Assembly (NCBI RefSeq): GCF_007183175.1
Contig: NZ_AP019807.1
Coordinates: forward strand, 4,460,001-4,524,000
DNA: 64,000 bases
Origin: Microbulbifer sp. GL-2
Lineage (GTDB): Bacteria > Pseudomonadota > Gammaproteobacteria > Pseudomonadales > Cellvibrionaceae
Reading direction: 5' to 3'
The notes beneath the pieces were generated by a model. That model worked only from the letters and a program-made list of their open reading frames with translations, did no database searches and had not been told where the DNA came from. Every line of letters starts with the position of its first letter. The first letter of the stretch is position 1. Made by a program: the position numbers and the translations under genes. Below are positions 54,084-63,111 of this stretch, one piece after another.

Positions 54084-55240
54084 ACTTTGAGAGCCTCACG
54101 CAACGCACTGATAACTTGATTTTGCTGTTCATCAGTCATATCTTGAAATATAGGTAAACTTATCGCTTCACTATAGTATCTCTCTGCTTCAGGGAAATCG
54201 CCTTTACAGAATCCCATACGTCTATAGTATGGTTGAGTGTGAATCGGTATATAGTGCAAATTAACACCAATACCCTGCTCTCGTAATGAATCAAATACTT
54301 GGCGGTGACTGTTTTGAAGTTTACTCAACTGCAGCCGAATAACATATAGATGGTAACCCGAATAACTATCTGGATGCTGCCACGGAGTGGTTAGTGGAAG
54401 ATCACTTAATAATTCGTTATATCGAGCAGCCAACTCATGTCTACGCCTTACGAAAGAATCTAGCCGTTTAAGCTGGGAAACTCCCAGTGCAGCCTGGAGT
54501 TCTGTCATGCGATAGTTAAACCCTAGATCGACTTGCTGATAATACCATGCTCCATCAGGCTCATGTGTCATCAGAGATGTATCGCGTGTAACTCCATGAC
54601 TACGTAGTAATGATAGCTTTTCAGCTAATTCGTCGTCATTTGTTAGGGCCATACCACCTTCCGCGGTAGTAATGATTTTTACGGGATGAAAGCTGAAAAC
54701 TGTAATATCACTATAGTGACAGCTACCAATAAATTCCCCACTATACTTACCGCCTACAGCGTGAGAAGCATCTTCGACAATTCTAAAGTCGAAGCGTTCC
54801 CCTAATTCCCTAATTTTCTTCATATCGCAAGGTTGCCCACAAAGATGTACAATCACTACAACTTTAGGTAAGCAACCATTTCGATTCGCTTCTATCAACT
54901 TCTCTTCAAGTAAGCGAGGACAGATATTATAAGTTTTAGGGTCAATATCAACAAAGTCTATAGATGCTCCACAATAAAGAGCACAATTTGCTGAAGCAAC
55001 AAAAGTAATAGGACTGGTCCAAAGGTAATCACCCTTTCCAAGCCCAAGCGCCAAACAGGCGATATGCAGAGCCGAAGTAGCACTATTAACTGCGAGCGCG
55101 TGTTTAGCACCAACGTAACTCGCTAGAGCTTGCTCAAAACGTGGGACAACAGGCCCCTGAGTAAGAAAATCCGATGTTAGGACTTCCACTACGGCATCAA
55201 TGTCGGCCTGCGTGATATTCTGGCGACCATAAGGTATCAC
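54080..55240 (-). CDS. pseC: UDP-4-amino-4,6-dideoxy-N-acetyl-beta-L-altrosamine transaminase
   Basis: A 386-residue DegT/DnrJ/EryC1 aminotransferase that puts the amino group on C4 of the PseB product using PLP and glutamate. It has HALAVNSATSALHIACLALG, LWTSPITFVASANCALYCGA, VEDASHAVGG and the PLP lysine in FSFHPVKIITTAEGG. The gene follows pseB with no gap. Confidence 0.95.
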   Translation of the reverse strand: MIPYGRQNITQADIDAVVEVLTSDFLTQGPVVPRFEQALASYVGAKHALAVNSATSALHIACLALGLGKGDYLWTSPITFVASANCALYCGASIDFVDIDPKTYNICPRLLEEKLIEANRNGCLPKVVVIVHLCGQPCDMKKIRELGERFDFRIVEDASHAVGGKYSGEFIGSCHYSDITVFSFHPVKIITTAEGGMALTNDDELAEKLSLLRSHGVTRDTSLMTHEPDGAWYYQQVDLGFNYRMTELQAALGVSQLKRLDSFVRRRHELAARYNELLSDLPLTTPWQHPDSYSGYHLYVIRLQLSKLQNSHRQVFDSLREQGIGVNLHYIPIHTQPYYRRMGFCKGDFPEAERYYSEAISLPIFQDMTDEQQNQVISALREALKV

Positions 55241-56239
55241 TTAAATACTCCCTATTTTGCTCTTATTGAGGTCAATCCACTCACCCAACTGATCTTCACC
55301 CATCCATTCACAATTGTTATCACTAGCATAAACAAATCCTTCTGGGACCTTCCTTCCATCTTTGATTCTATTGATATCTTTATCCCAATTATGGATTGCC
55401 GGTAGAATTTTAAAATGCTCTGGATATTCATAGGTGTAAAAAGAATCTTCAGCGCTAATCATTTGCTCATGAAGTTTTTCACCTGGGCGAATTCCGATAA
55501 TTTCATGCTCTGCATCAGGAGCTATTGTTTTAGCCACATCAGTGACCTTCATTGATGGAATTTTTTTAACATAAACTTCCCCACCCTCCATATCATTAAA
55601 TGCATGCCAAACAAGCTCAACACCTTGCTCCAGAGAAATCATAAATCGAGTCATCCTTGGATCGGTAATTGGGAGTTTTCCCTCTCCTCGGATTGACATA
55701 AAAAAGGGAATTACAGAACCCCTAGACCCCATAACATTACCATACCGCACAACAGAAAAACGTGTTTGATGAGATCCTGCATACGAGTTTCCTGCTACAA
55801 ATAGCTTATCTGACGTGAGTTTTGTGGCTCCATATAGATTAACTGGACTACTCGCTTTATCGGTTGATAAAGCAACAACTTTCTTTACTCCTTTATCTAT
55901 ACAAGCATCAATAAGATTCATAGCGCCAACAACATTTGTTTTAATACACTCGAAGGGATTATACTCTGCCGTAGGTACAATTTTTGTTGCCGCGGCATGT
56001 ACAACATAATCCACACCATCAAGTGCACGATATACTCTCTCACGATCTCTAACGTCACCAATAAAGAAACGTACACGGGGATCATTTAGAAACTTCTTCG
56101 CCATATCCCATTGCTTCATTTCATCACGCGAAAAAATAATCACTTTTTCCGGATTATATTTTTCCAGAAGCATCGGGACGAATGTATGACCAAAAGAGCC
56201 TGTCCCGCCTGTCACCAGAACTGTTGCATTATTAAACAT
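55241..56239 (-). CDS. pseB: UDP-N-acetylglucosamine 4,6-dehydratase (inverting)
   Basis: A 332-residue first enzyme of pseudaminic acid synthesis; it dehydrates UDP-GlcNAc and inverts C5. It has VLVTGGTGSFGHTFVPMLLEKY, FIGDVRDRERVYRAL, VHAAATKIVPTAEYNP and ALSTDKASSPVNLYGATKLTSDKL (Asp/Lys/Tyr catalytic group). It is the first gene of the continuous pseB-C-F-G-H-I run and is preceded by a 933-residue glycosyltransferase-like gene. Confidence 0.96.
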   Translation of the reverse strand: MFNNATVLVTGGTGSFGHTFVPMLLEKYNPEKVIIFSRDEMKQWDMAKKFLNDPRVRFFIGDVRDRERVYRALDGVDYVVHAAATKIVPTAEYNPFECIKTNVVGAMNLIDACIDKGVKKVVALSTDKASSPVNLYGATKLTSDKLFVAGNSYAGSHQTRFSVVRYGNVMGSRGSVIPFFMSIRGEGKLPITDPRMTRFMISLEQGVELVWHAFNDMEGGEVYVKKIPSMKVTDVAKTIAPDAEHEIIGIRPGEKLHEQMISAEDSFYTYEYPEHFKILPAIHNWDKDINRIKDGRKVPEGFVYASDNNCEWMGEDQLGEWIDLNKSKIGSI

Positions 56240-56259
56240 ATTATATATACTCCAAAAAA

Positions 56260-59061
56260 TTAATATAACGAATGAATACCAGCCTCAAGAAATTCATCCA
56301 TTGCACTTCCCATATCTAGGCCAACGGCTGAGCTTCTCTTAGCGATGTTCACAAAACTTTTACCTGCGACACCAGCCCCTACCAACACCAAGTCACCCTT
56401 ACAAACTACTCTCTTTAGAGTTAAAGATATTTCCTGGTAAACATATGGCAGAGCTAATTCCGATCTTATATATTTTTCATTATTGATAGTTTTATGGTGA
56501 GTTGGGATATTAACAACAATACACTCTATATCTCCCCCTATTTTCCTTTTTAAAACTTCAGGATCGCCGCTGGAAACAATAACGACCTTATTAGCTAATC
56601 GCCCCAACTGCCTAACCACTTCTAACTGATTAAAAATCGCGAGATTTGTTTTATCATCCGTGTATAAAGTTTTTCCATTATCTATTTTTTTGACACCCGC
56701 CAATACAGATAATAGACCTCGCCCCTGGATAGTCCCAACTAACGTTTTCTTCGAGTTTTCACTATCCCTTAAAAAGCGATAAATAGTAGGGACACCCAAT
56801 ATATCAGCTTGCTTTACAGCACTAATACCGGACGACACTAGTCCAGTAGAAATAGCATCAGGAATATGTTGCCCCCACCAATGCCGCTCACGATTTTTTG
56901 CATCTTCTTTTTTAAAAAAATCTGAGAACTCACGAAAAATATATCCCTCACCATCACTAAGGCGAATAAAAGAAAACCCTCTGCCTTTTATTAAATTCTC
57001 CTTTATTAACGACAGAAAATTATCGGCTTGACTGTTGTCCTTTGCGACATCAATATACCTTGCCCGATCCCCGAATTGATCAAATACTTTTATAACATAC
57101 TTTTCATATTCAACACTTAGCTCTGGAAGAGCCTTTAAATATCGAGACTCAATCTGCTTATAATTTTGTGGTGTTTCTCGCCCCCAATCAGCCTGAACCT
57201 CCAACTTCAGCCTTTCCAGGCTGGAAAGGCTGCTATCATCATCAGGGTTGAAGAAATCTGCAAGTGCACTTGATTGTGCTGATTTCTTAGTGATAAATCG
57301 CAGATATGCAACCTTTCGATTTATACTGGCGCGCCTAATTGAAAAAGAGCTAGCTTTAGCCAAAAACTGATCCAAAATATCAACATCACCATAACGCATA
57401 ATCAGATCAAAAATCTTTTTTTCTAACCATATTTTTGTCTTTTCACATTTATTATGATCTAAAGCAAATTGAAGCAGCTCACTAAGCAGGTTTATATGAG
57501 GAAAATAACCGGTCCACTCTATCTTCTTAGAAATAAGCCAAAAGTGTAAGACGGACCAACATCGTTTGACATTTACTATCCGATAGGCTTCACTTAGCTC
57601 AGCAATACGATCATCAAAGTATGTATTAAGGGTAGATACTGTCCAATAGTCATTATACTCTTCAAGCCACTTTATATTATGGGAGTATAAAAAGCTTTCT
57701 TTGAGAAAAAAAATTCCTCTAAAGAGCTGATATTCTTTGAGAGCATCTGCGCAAGAAATCCCTGAACAATTACTCATTTGCATTAGCTGATAAAAGAAAA
57801 GCTTTTCCCTTGAACTTTCAAGGAGGTTATCGCTTGACTTAAGTTCAGGTAAATAATTAGCTAAATTAGGGATAAAGCTAGGGCAATCCACTTCACACCA
57901 AAATTTTCTTCCACACTCTTCAAGAGATATTTTATAAGTCAGCCCCTCACTTTGAAACCCATAATAGTCATTCTTAATACCATCCAACTCATAATACTGA
58001 AAAACCAAACACCCCTTCGAAAGAAGCTCAATAGCCACTGACGAATTCCCACAGATTGCGACATGTGGAAAGTCCGGTATCGCATTAACGATTTCAACCC
58101 CCAAACAAGAAACTGAGTCAATATTACGCATTCCGGGATGAGGCTTAATGGAAATTTTTCCTACTAAATCATTCCCTTTCAGCTTCTCAATTAGTGCAGA
58201 AAGGCTTTCCAAGGCCACAATGCCGCTAGGATAGATCACCACTACATTTGTACCGGCCCTACGCAACTCATCTCGCCTCAAAATTACCTCATCTGGCAAG
58301 ATCGTATTATCCGTTCTTGGCAGACAAATACTAGAATTTAATCTTCCCCGAGAAAGCTCGCTATAAATTATCTTTGAAGCCGAGTTTCTAAAAATTGAAA
58401 AATCAAAATCATTTTTGGGGAATCTCTTTGTAACTTCAGCATGCTGAGAATATAAAGTTGGCAGGCCAAGCAACTTGGCAACAACAAAAAAGGCAACTGC
58501 CCCAGGGGAATGATCATTTGCAGCGACAAACAACTTACTCTTAAGGCGCCTCAAAGTCTCAAGTGCGCTAAAAAATGATACTGAATAATTAACCACTTGA
58601 TGCAGCAAGCCCACACTAACATCATCCCGGGACAATATAAACGCTTGAAGTGACTCATTCACTTCGGCTTTCAGAAGTTTATTGGCGGAAAACCAAAAGG
58701 GCATCGCAAAGCTATCAAGATCACGGATATTCAAGAGTTTAGATTCAAATCCATTCCTGCTCAAAAGCCCAGATATAAATTTAAACTCTTTTCTATTATT
58801 CTCCGATACCCCATAAGCTATAATTTCAGACTTCCGATCATTGCCTTTTATATCAAAAACCTCAACACTTGCTCGTCTTAAGCGCTTCTGAATAAATATC
58901 AATGCGCGGTCACTTGAAACTCTACCGTTCTCACCCCTAATCACCTTGTACTCTGGTCGATTCAGACGCTCTCCTAACACTAAATTGTAATTTGGATTTC
59001 CCTCAATTATTGCGGATACTTTCTCCAAACCCATAGCGAAACATGAACGGCAGCTATTCAT
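56260..59061 (-). CDS. Large two-module glycosyltransferase-like protein (GT-B-like plus GT-D-like)
   Basis: A 933-residue protein without a signal peptide. Residues about 100-420 look like a GT-B or CDP-glycerol/polysialyl-type transferase: LPTLYSQHAEVTKRFP, ISIKPHPGMRNID and VAICGNSSVAIELLSKGCLVFQYYEL. A helical middle (about 430-680) follows. The C-terminus (about 690-930) resembles a GT-D/DUF1792 domain: FSFIRLSDGEGYIF, then GAGVAGKSFVNIAKRSSAVGLDMGSAMDEF. Because it directly precedes pseB (20-base gap), it may be the pseudaminic acid transferase or transfer two sugars. This is inference; the assignment to both folds needs a profile search. Confidence 0.62.
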   Translation of the reverse strand: MNSCRSCFAMGLEKVSAIIEGNPNYNLVLGERLNRPEYKVIRGENGRVSSDRALIFIQKRLRRASVEVFDIKGNDRKSEIIAYGVSENNRKEFKFISGLLSRNGFESKLLNIRDLDSFAMPFWFSANKLLKAEVNESLQAFILSRDDVSVGLLHQVVNYSVSFFSALETLRRLKSKLFVAANDHSPGAVAFFVVAKLLGLPTLYSQHAEVTKRFPKNDFDFSIFRNSASKIIYSELSRGRLNSSICLPRTDNTILPDEVILRRDELRRAGTNVVVIYPSGIVALESLSALIEKLKGNDLVGKISIKPHPGMRNIDSVSCLGVEIVNAIPDFPHVAICGNSSVAIELLSKGCLVFQYYELDGIKNDYYGFQSEGLTYKISLEECGRKFWCEVDCPSFIPNLANYLPELKSSDNLLESSREKLFFYQLMQMSNCSGISCADALKEYQLFRGIFFLKESFLYSHNIKWLEEYNDYWTVSTLNTYFDDRIAELSEAYRIVNVKRCWSVLHFWLISKKIEWTGYFPHINLLSELLQFALDHNKCEKTKIWLEKKIFDLIMRYGDVDILDQFLAKASSFSIRRASINRKVAYLRFITKKSAQSSALADFFNPDDDSSLSSLERLKLEVQADWGRETPQNYKQIESRYLKALPELSVEYEKYVIKVFDQFGDRARYIDVAKDNSQADNFLSLIKENLIKGRGFSFIRLSDGEGYIFREFSDFFKKEDAKNRERHWWGQHIPDAISTGLVSSGISAVKQADILGVPTIYRFLRDSENSKKTLVGTIQGRGLLSVLAGVKKIDNGKTLYTDDKTNLAIFNQLEVVRQLGRLANKVVIVSSGDPEVLKRKIGGDIECIVVNIPTHHKTINNEKYIRSELALPYVYQEISLTLKRVVCKGDLVLVGAGVAGKSFVNIAKRSSAVGLDMGSAMDEFLEAGIHSLY

Positions 59062-59127
59062 AAGATAATCAAACCATGTGCCAAACAGGATTAATACAAT
59101 TCACGGTGAGAGATAAAAAATTTCTTT

Positions 59128-59985
59128 TTAGTTTTCTCTCAGCCTTCCTAATAGCGAACGCACTAAGGAGCGTAACCTTGTGGTATAACGCCATATCAAA
59201 GGATTTTTCGGATTGACCACCTCCCTTAGCGACTTATACAGGTAGCGATAAATACTAGAAAGCAAAAAACTCCGGTAATACCTCACCTTGTTTTTTTTCA
59301 TTAATAAACTCTGCATTTCTCGCTCCACTCGATGAAGCTCCGCCAGCAAAATCTCATTCTCTTCCTTTAAGCTTCTAGCCCGCTCTTTCTTATCACAGAG
59401 CTGCAGGGAATTTAATTTGAATTCCTGCAGCAACTGCGAAATAGAAGCCACCCTAATTCCATCATCATTCAACTTTAGACAATTCTCAGCTAGTCTTTTT
59501 TCAAAATACGTAGCTTTTTCATGAGACTTAATAAATTCTTTAGCCAAATATAGAGCAAGCCCTGCAGGCTCTACCAACGCATTTTTTGTGAAATCATTAT
59601 TGTTACTTTCTGGATAATTTAAGGCACTTCGAATGATGCTAAAACCATGATCTTTGCAATTCATTATTTGATTATAAAAAATTACAATTGGAGAGGCCTT
59701 CATTATATTAGTTACATTTAATAGGGCCCCCGCCTCCTCCATCCATAGATTTAGGGTTTCAGAAAAATCCGCCCCAGAATCAATAGCAGTGGCAACCAAT
59801 ATACTTGGATGCATACAAATAAATAGCTCTTTACAGTCTTCTCCTTCATTAAGGATAGCTGCACTTTCTATCGAGAGGATATTGCTAATTACTTCAAAAT
59901 TAACTGAGGCCGGGAACAAATTACCCTTAATCAAAGAAACAAATTTAGTATTAAATCCGGACATTAACCAAATACGCGCTTTCAC
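59128..59985 (-). CDS. Unrecognised protein of the polysaccharide island with C-terminal coiled coil
   Basis: A 285-residue protein. The N-terminal ~150 residues look globular (WLMSGFNTKFVSLIKG, KELFICMHPSILVATAID, ASPIVIFYNQIM). They are followed by a charged coiled coil at about 195-235 (KKERARSLKEENEILLAELHRVEREMQSLL) and a basic, aromatic C-terminus (RYYRSFLLSSIYRYLYKSL...). This architecture is seen in accessory proteins of capsule loci, but I cannot name a family. The start is a GTG with GAGAGGT upstream. As the first gene on the minus strand of the island, it probably heads the transcript. Confidence 0.65.
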   Translation of the reverse strand: MKARIWLMSGFNTKFVSLIKGNLFPASVNFEVISNILSIESAAILNEGEDCKELFICMHPSILVATAIDSGADFSETLNLWMEEAGALLNVTNIMKASPIVIFYNQIMNCKDHGFSIIRSALNYPESNNNDFTKNALVEPAGLALYLAKEFIKSHEKATYFEKRLAENCLKLNDDGIRVASISQLLQEFKLNSLQLCDKKERARSLKEENEILLAELHRVEREMQSLLMKKNKVRYYRSFLLSSIYRYLYKSLREVVNPKNPLIWRYTTRLRSLVRSLLGRLREN

Positions 59986-60078
59986 CGGCGAAACCTCTCC
60001 CCTAGTCTTAGCTCCAACTACAATAAAGCCCCATATAGAGCTTTCAATTTACCCATACTCAAAACCCACGCAGAGATG

Positions 60079-60948
60079 CTAGTTAAGCCAACCCAATTTT
60101 GACCTACATGTCTCATAAAAGTTATGACCAATAGGGTGTATAAGAGTAAGTCGGTGTGGCTTTTTGTGAACTCGCACTACATCCCCAGGCTCGGTAGTCA
60201 ATTGTTCATGTCCATCACATGTTACATAAGGTTTCGTGATATTTTGCTTACCAATAATAAGTTTGAATTCACTACTCCCCTCCACAACAATAGGGCGACT
60301 GGTAAGCGTATGTGGATTAAGGGGAACCAGTACTACGGCGTCCAGTTTCGGATGCATGATTGGCCCCCCGCCGGACAGCGCATAGGCAGTTGAGCCCGTA
60401 GGAGTGGAAAGTATTAGCCCATCAGAACGCTGTGTGTAAACAAACTGTCCATCTATATAGAGCTCAAACTCTATCATTCTTATGAACTCTCCGGGGTGTA
60501 GAACGATATCATTAAGGGCAGATCCGGCACCCACAGCCTTACCATTTCTGGTCACCGACATATCCAGCAAGAAGCGACTCTCAGCCATATACTTACCAGC
60601 CAGCACTTCGCCCACTTTTTGCTCTATTTGATCAGGTGTGATATCTGTTAAAAAACCTAAACGGCCACGATTAATACCTAGCAAAGGTACACTAAACTTG
60701 GCAAGGGCCCGCGCAGCCGATAGTAAACTGCCATCACCCCCAACAACGATAACCAAGTCACACAATTGCCCCAGCCTCTCCCGTGAGGATACTCGAGCTT
60801 CGTGCCCCAAAACTGCTTCTGCAGTTTCGCTTTCCAATACTATGGAAAAACCCTCACCCTCAAGGAAAGCAATTAATCGCCTTAGGGATATGACCGCACT
60901 ATCACTTTCAGTTCGGCCTATCAAGCCTATATTTTGAAACTCTGACAT
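60079..60948 (-). CDS. nadK: NAD kinase
   Basis: A 289-residue ATP-NAD kinase, the source of NADP. It has the diacylglycerol-kinase-like VIVVGGDGSLLSAARAL, FLTDITPDQI, the NE/D-type segment ALNDIVLHPG, and LSTPTGSTAYALSGGGPIMHP followed by the conserved LNPHTLTSRPIV. The ATG at 60948 has GGGGAAA upstream; an ATG six codons earlier has no good site. It marks the return to backbone base composition next to the island. Confidence 0.97.
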   Translation of the reverse strand: MSEFQNIGLIGRTESDSAVISLRRLIAFLEGEGFSIVLESETAEAVLGHEARVSSRERLGQLCDLVIVVGGDGSLLSAARALAKFSVPLLGINRGRLGFLTDITPDQIEQKVGEVLAGKYMAESRFLLDMSVTRNGKAVGAGSALNDIVLHPGEFIRMIEFELYIDGQFVYTQRSDGLILSTPTGSTAYALSGGGPIMHPKLDAVVLVPLNPHTLTSRPIVVEGSSEFKLIIGKQNITKPYVTCDGHEQLTTEPGDVVRVHKKPHRLTLIHPIGHNFYETCRSKLGWLN

Positions 60949-61143
60949 GTTTCCCCTATCACGCACCCACAGGCCTTATCAAGTAATCAGCCAAACCCTC
61001 TACTCAAATGATTTTTACATTTACTACGTTAGCCGTCCAACACACCAAGCGGGCTATTATGCCGGAGTGAATCTCTAGAGTCGAATAGTAGATATATGAT
61101 TGGCGCGTTAAAAAGGATGGAAATCAATTGCTTAGGTCACAAA

Positions 61144-62127
61144 TTACTCGTAACCACGTAATCCTTGGAGGCCACCTGAATGCAACAGAAGTACCCTTTC
61201 CACCTCGTCACGTCTTGCCTCACAGGCCCTTCGGTGAAGGGCGTTGAATAACTTACAAGTGTATACGGGCTCCAGGGGGACGCGTTCTTGTGCCTCAAAG
61301 GCTCTCTTAAATTTCCGTAAAGGTGGCGAAAACTTGCCGTAGCCCCCGCAGTGAAAGCTGCTTAACAAGCTCTGACTACAGCCACCAAGAGACTTTTCAG
61401 AGAGCCTTTGAACATCTGCTTGCCCAGAAGCAGAATCGCAAGCCAACCTCTTAATCCAATAAGAAGCATTGGACAAAATACTATCCCCCGCCTTAAGGAC
61501 CTCAACTCCCACCACAGACATACTCTGAATACTTGAGAATAGTCCCGCAAACGTAGCTCCTGTGCCACAAGCCACCCAAACTTGATCAAATGCGACAGGA
61601 GATGTTTCCTCAATTACCCGGCCTAATAATTGGACCCCCTTCACCCCAGCTAAATTAGCACCTCCTTCGGGTACAAAATAGCCCCCCTCTCTTTCCAAGC
61701 CCAAATCGAATAAAAAGCCACATGCCCCTCGCTGCCGGTACTGGGACCTCGACACAAACTCCAACTTCATACCAAAGCGTTCGGCGTCCCGCAGGGTGGC
61801 ACTAAGCCTCCGAGATCTCTCGCCGCGAATAATCCCTACCGTTTGAAACCCAAATCGAGCCCCTGCAGCAGCAACAGCATGCACATGATTTGACCAAGCT
61901 CCACCACAGGTAATAATAGTCCTGACACCCTGATCTCTCGCTTTTATCAGGTTGAAAATTAGTTTGTAGGCTTTATTACCTGAAATGAGCGGATCAACTA
62001 GATCATCTCGCCTAACCCAAACATCTAAGCCAGGGAAAAGCGCATTACTCAATTGCTGGTATGGAACTTCGCGAGCTGCATCGGTAAATGCCTGCAGGTC
62101 CAGACGATCTAGAAAGCTGGGTAACAT
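61144..62127 (-). CDS. PLP-dependent ACC deaminase / D-cysteine desulfhydrase-like enzyme
   Basis: A 327-residue fold-type II PLP enzyme. VWVRRDDLVDPLISGNKAYKLIFNL has the PLP lysine in SGNKAYKL. It is followed by TIITCGGAWSNHVHAVAAAGARFG, PEGGANLAGVKG and VWVACGTGATFAG (phosphate-binding glycine loop). The family includes 1-aminocyclopropane-1-carboxylate deaminase and D-cysteine desulfhydrase; the sequence alone does not decide which. The last ~30 residues (ACEARRDEVERVLLLHSGGLQGLRGYE) have the common LHSGGLQG ending. A single gene between nadK and the tRNA region. Confidence 0.92.
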   Translation of the reverse strand: MLPSFLDRLDLQAFTDAAREVPYQQLSNALFPGLDVWVRRDDLVDPLISGNKAYKLIFNLIKARDQGVRTIITCGGAWSNHVHAVAAAGARFGFQTVGIIRGERSRRLSATLRDAERFGMKLEFVSRSQYRQRGACGFLFDLGLEREGGYFVPEGGANLAGVKGVQLLGRVIEETSPVAFDQVWVACGTGATFAGLFSSIQSMSVVGVEVLKAGDSILSNASYWIKRLACDSASGQADVQRLSEKSLGGCSQSLLSSFHCGGYGKFSPPLRKFKRAFEAQERVPLEPVYTCKLFNALHRRACEARRDEVERVLLLHSGGLQGLRGYE

Positions 62128-62800
62128 GGCTACACCTTGTTAGTACAATTTTTGTGTCAGCCTGGATAAACAACTAGCCCCCATGAATGCTCTCAGGATT
62201 ACTCAGCCGCTTCACGCCCGCCAGCTGACATTTACAGCAAGGTTGGCAACGAAGCAAGAGGCCCAGCCACTCTCAAAGGATGAGCCTGCGACCTTCGCCC
62301 AACTCCAAGCTATTCCGCAGTCGCAGGTCTTTGCCCTTTAGAGGCCTTGGTCATACCGCAAAAAATGATAGCCGATACTAGGCCACACCTGCCTAGATCA
62401 CCCAAACAGCTTAGTAGCACAAAAAATTTAGATCGAACAGCCCCACTTACCTGTAGCGACCCACCATACCTGGATGGCACCTAGGTTAGAGTTACTCACT
62501 AAGCAGACAGCGTAGATCTTGCTAGATTGTCATCATTAGCTGCTCACACTTACCCGCCAGAAATTCCAGCGGGCTCCAATAATTTAATATTTTTTTCAGC
62601 CGGGTATTAATGCGAAATATCGCATCGTCAATCTAGCTTTTCGGCAGCTTGCCAATTTTCATCCCTATAGGAAAAAAGCGCCTCGGCAGCCCATTGGTAT
62701 TTTCGCTCAACCCACACCCCCACGAGTGATACGGTTTGGCAAAATAAATATCGCAGCGACTGCCACTTATCGCTGACCACAAGGTGGAAATGGAAACCCC
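62128..62800. other. Gene-poor stretch upstream of the tRNA pair
   Basis: About 670 bases with no supportable gene on either strand. It contains a small dyad ATGCGA-AATA-TCGCAT at 62610-62625 and AT-rich patches near 62580-62600. No phage or integrase remnant, repeat array or RNA gene could be recognised. Confidence 0.5.
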
Positions 62801-62842
62801 AAATACGAAAAAGCCCTCACGAAGGAGGGCTTTTTCGTATTT
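62801..62842. terminator. Strong hairpin terminator behind the tRNA genes
   Basis: An 18-base perfect stem (62801-62818 with 62825-62842) with a six-base loop. The core AAAAAGCCCTC / GAGGGCTTTTT gives a T-tract in both directions. It directly follows the CCA end of tRNA-Asp on the minus strand. Confidence 0.93.
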
Positions 62843-62918
62843 GGCGGACCGGACGGGACTCGAACCCGCGACCTCCGGCGTGACAGGCCGGCATTCTAAC
62901 CAACTGAACTACCGGTCC
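62842..62918 (-). tRNA. tRNA-Asp (anticodon GTC)
   Basis: A 77-base cloverleaf ending in an encoded CCA. The acceptor arm is GGACCGG / CCGGTCC, the anticodon loop CTGTCAC carries GTC, and the T-arm has GGTTCGAGTCC. Confidence 0.97.
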
Positions 62919-62945
62919 TCGGTAGTGCACTTCCCAAAGGGAAGT

Positions 62946-63021
62946 TGGTGGGTGGTACAGGGGTCGAACCTGTGACCTACGGCTTGTAAGGCCGTCGCTC
63001 TCCCAACTGAGCTAACCACCC
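62946..63021 (-). tRNA. tRNA-Val (anticodon TAC)
   Basis: A 76-base cloverleaf with an encoded CCA. The acceptor arm is GGGTGGT / ACCACCC, the anticodon loop CTTACAA carries TAC, and the T-arm has GGTTCGACCCC. It lies 27 bases upstream of tRNA-Asp on the same strand, as a cotranscribed pair. Confidence 0.97.
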
Positions 63022-63111
63022 AATGCTCTTTTCTGTAAGGGCCTTGCCCCCCTTGAGCGAGGCGCATATTACCGGAATGGATTTCCCTGTCAACAATTTT
63101 TGCGCCAAATT

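Noticed and set aside
62784..62975. Plus-strand open frame of 63 codons over the tRNA genes
   Set aside because: It is the well-known spurious translation of the strand opposite tRNA-Asp (contains RTGLEPATSG).
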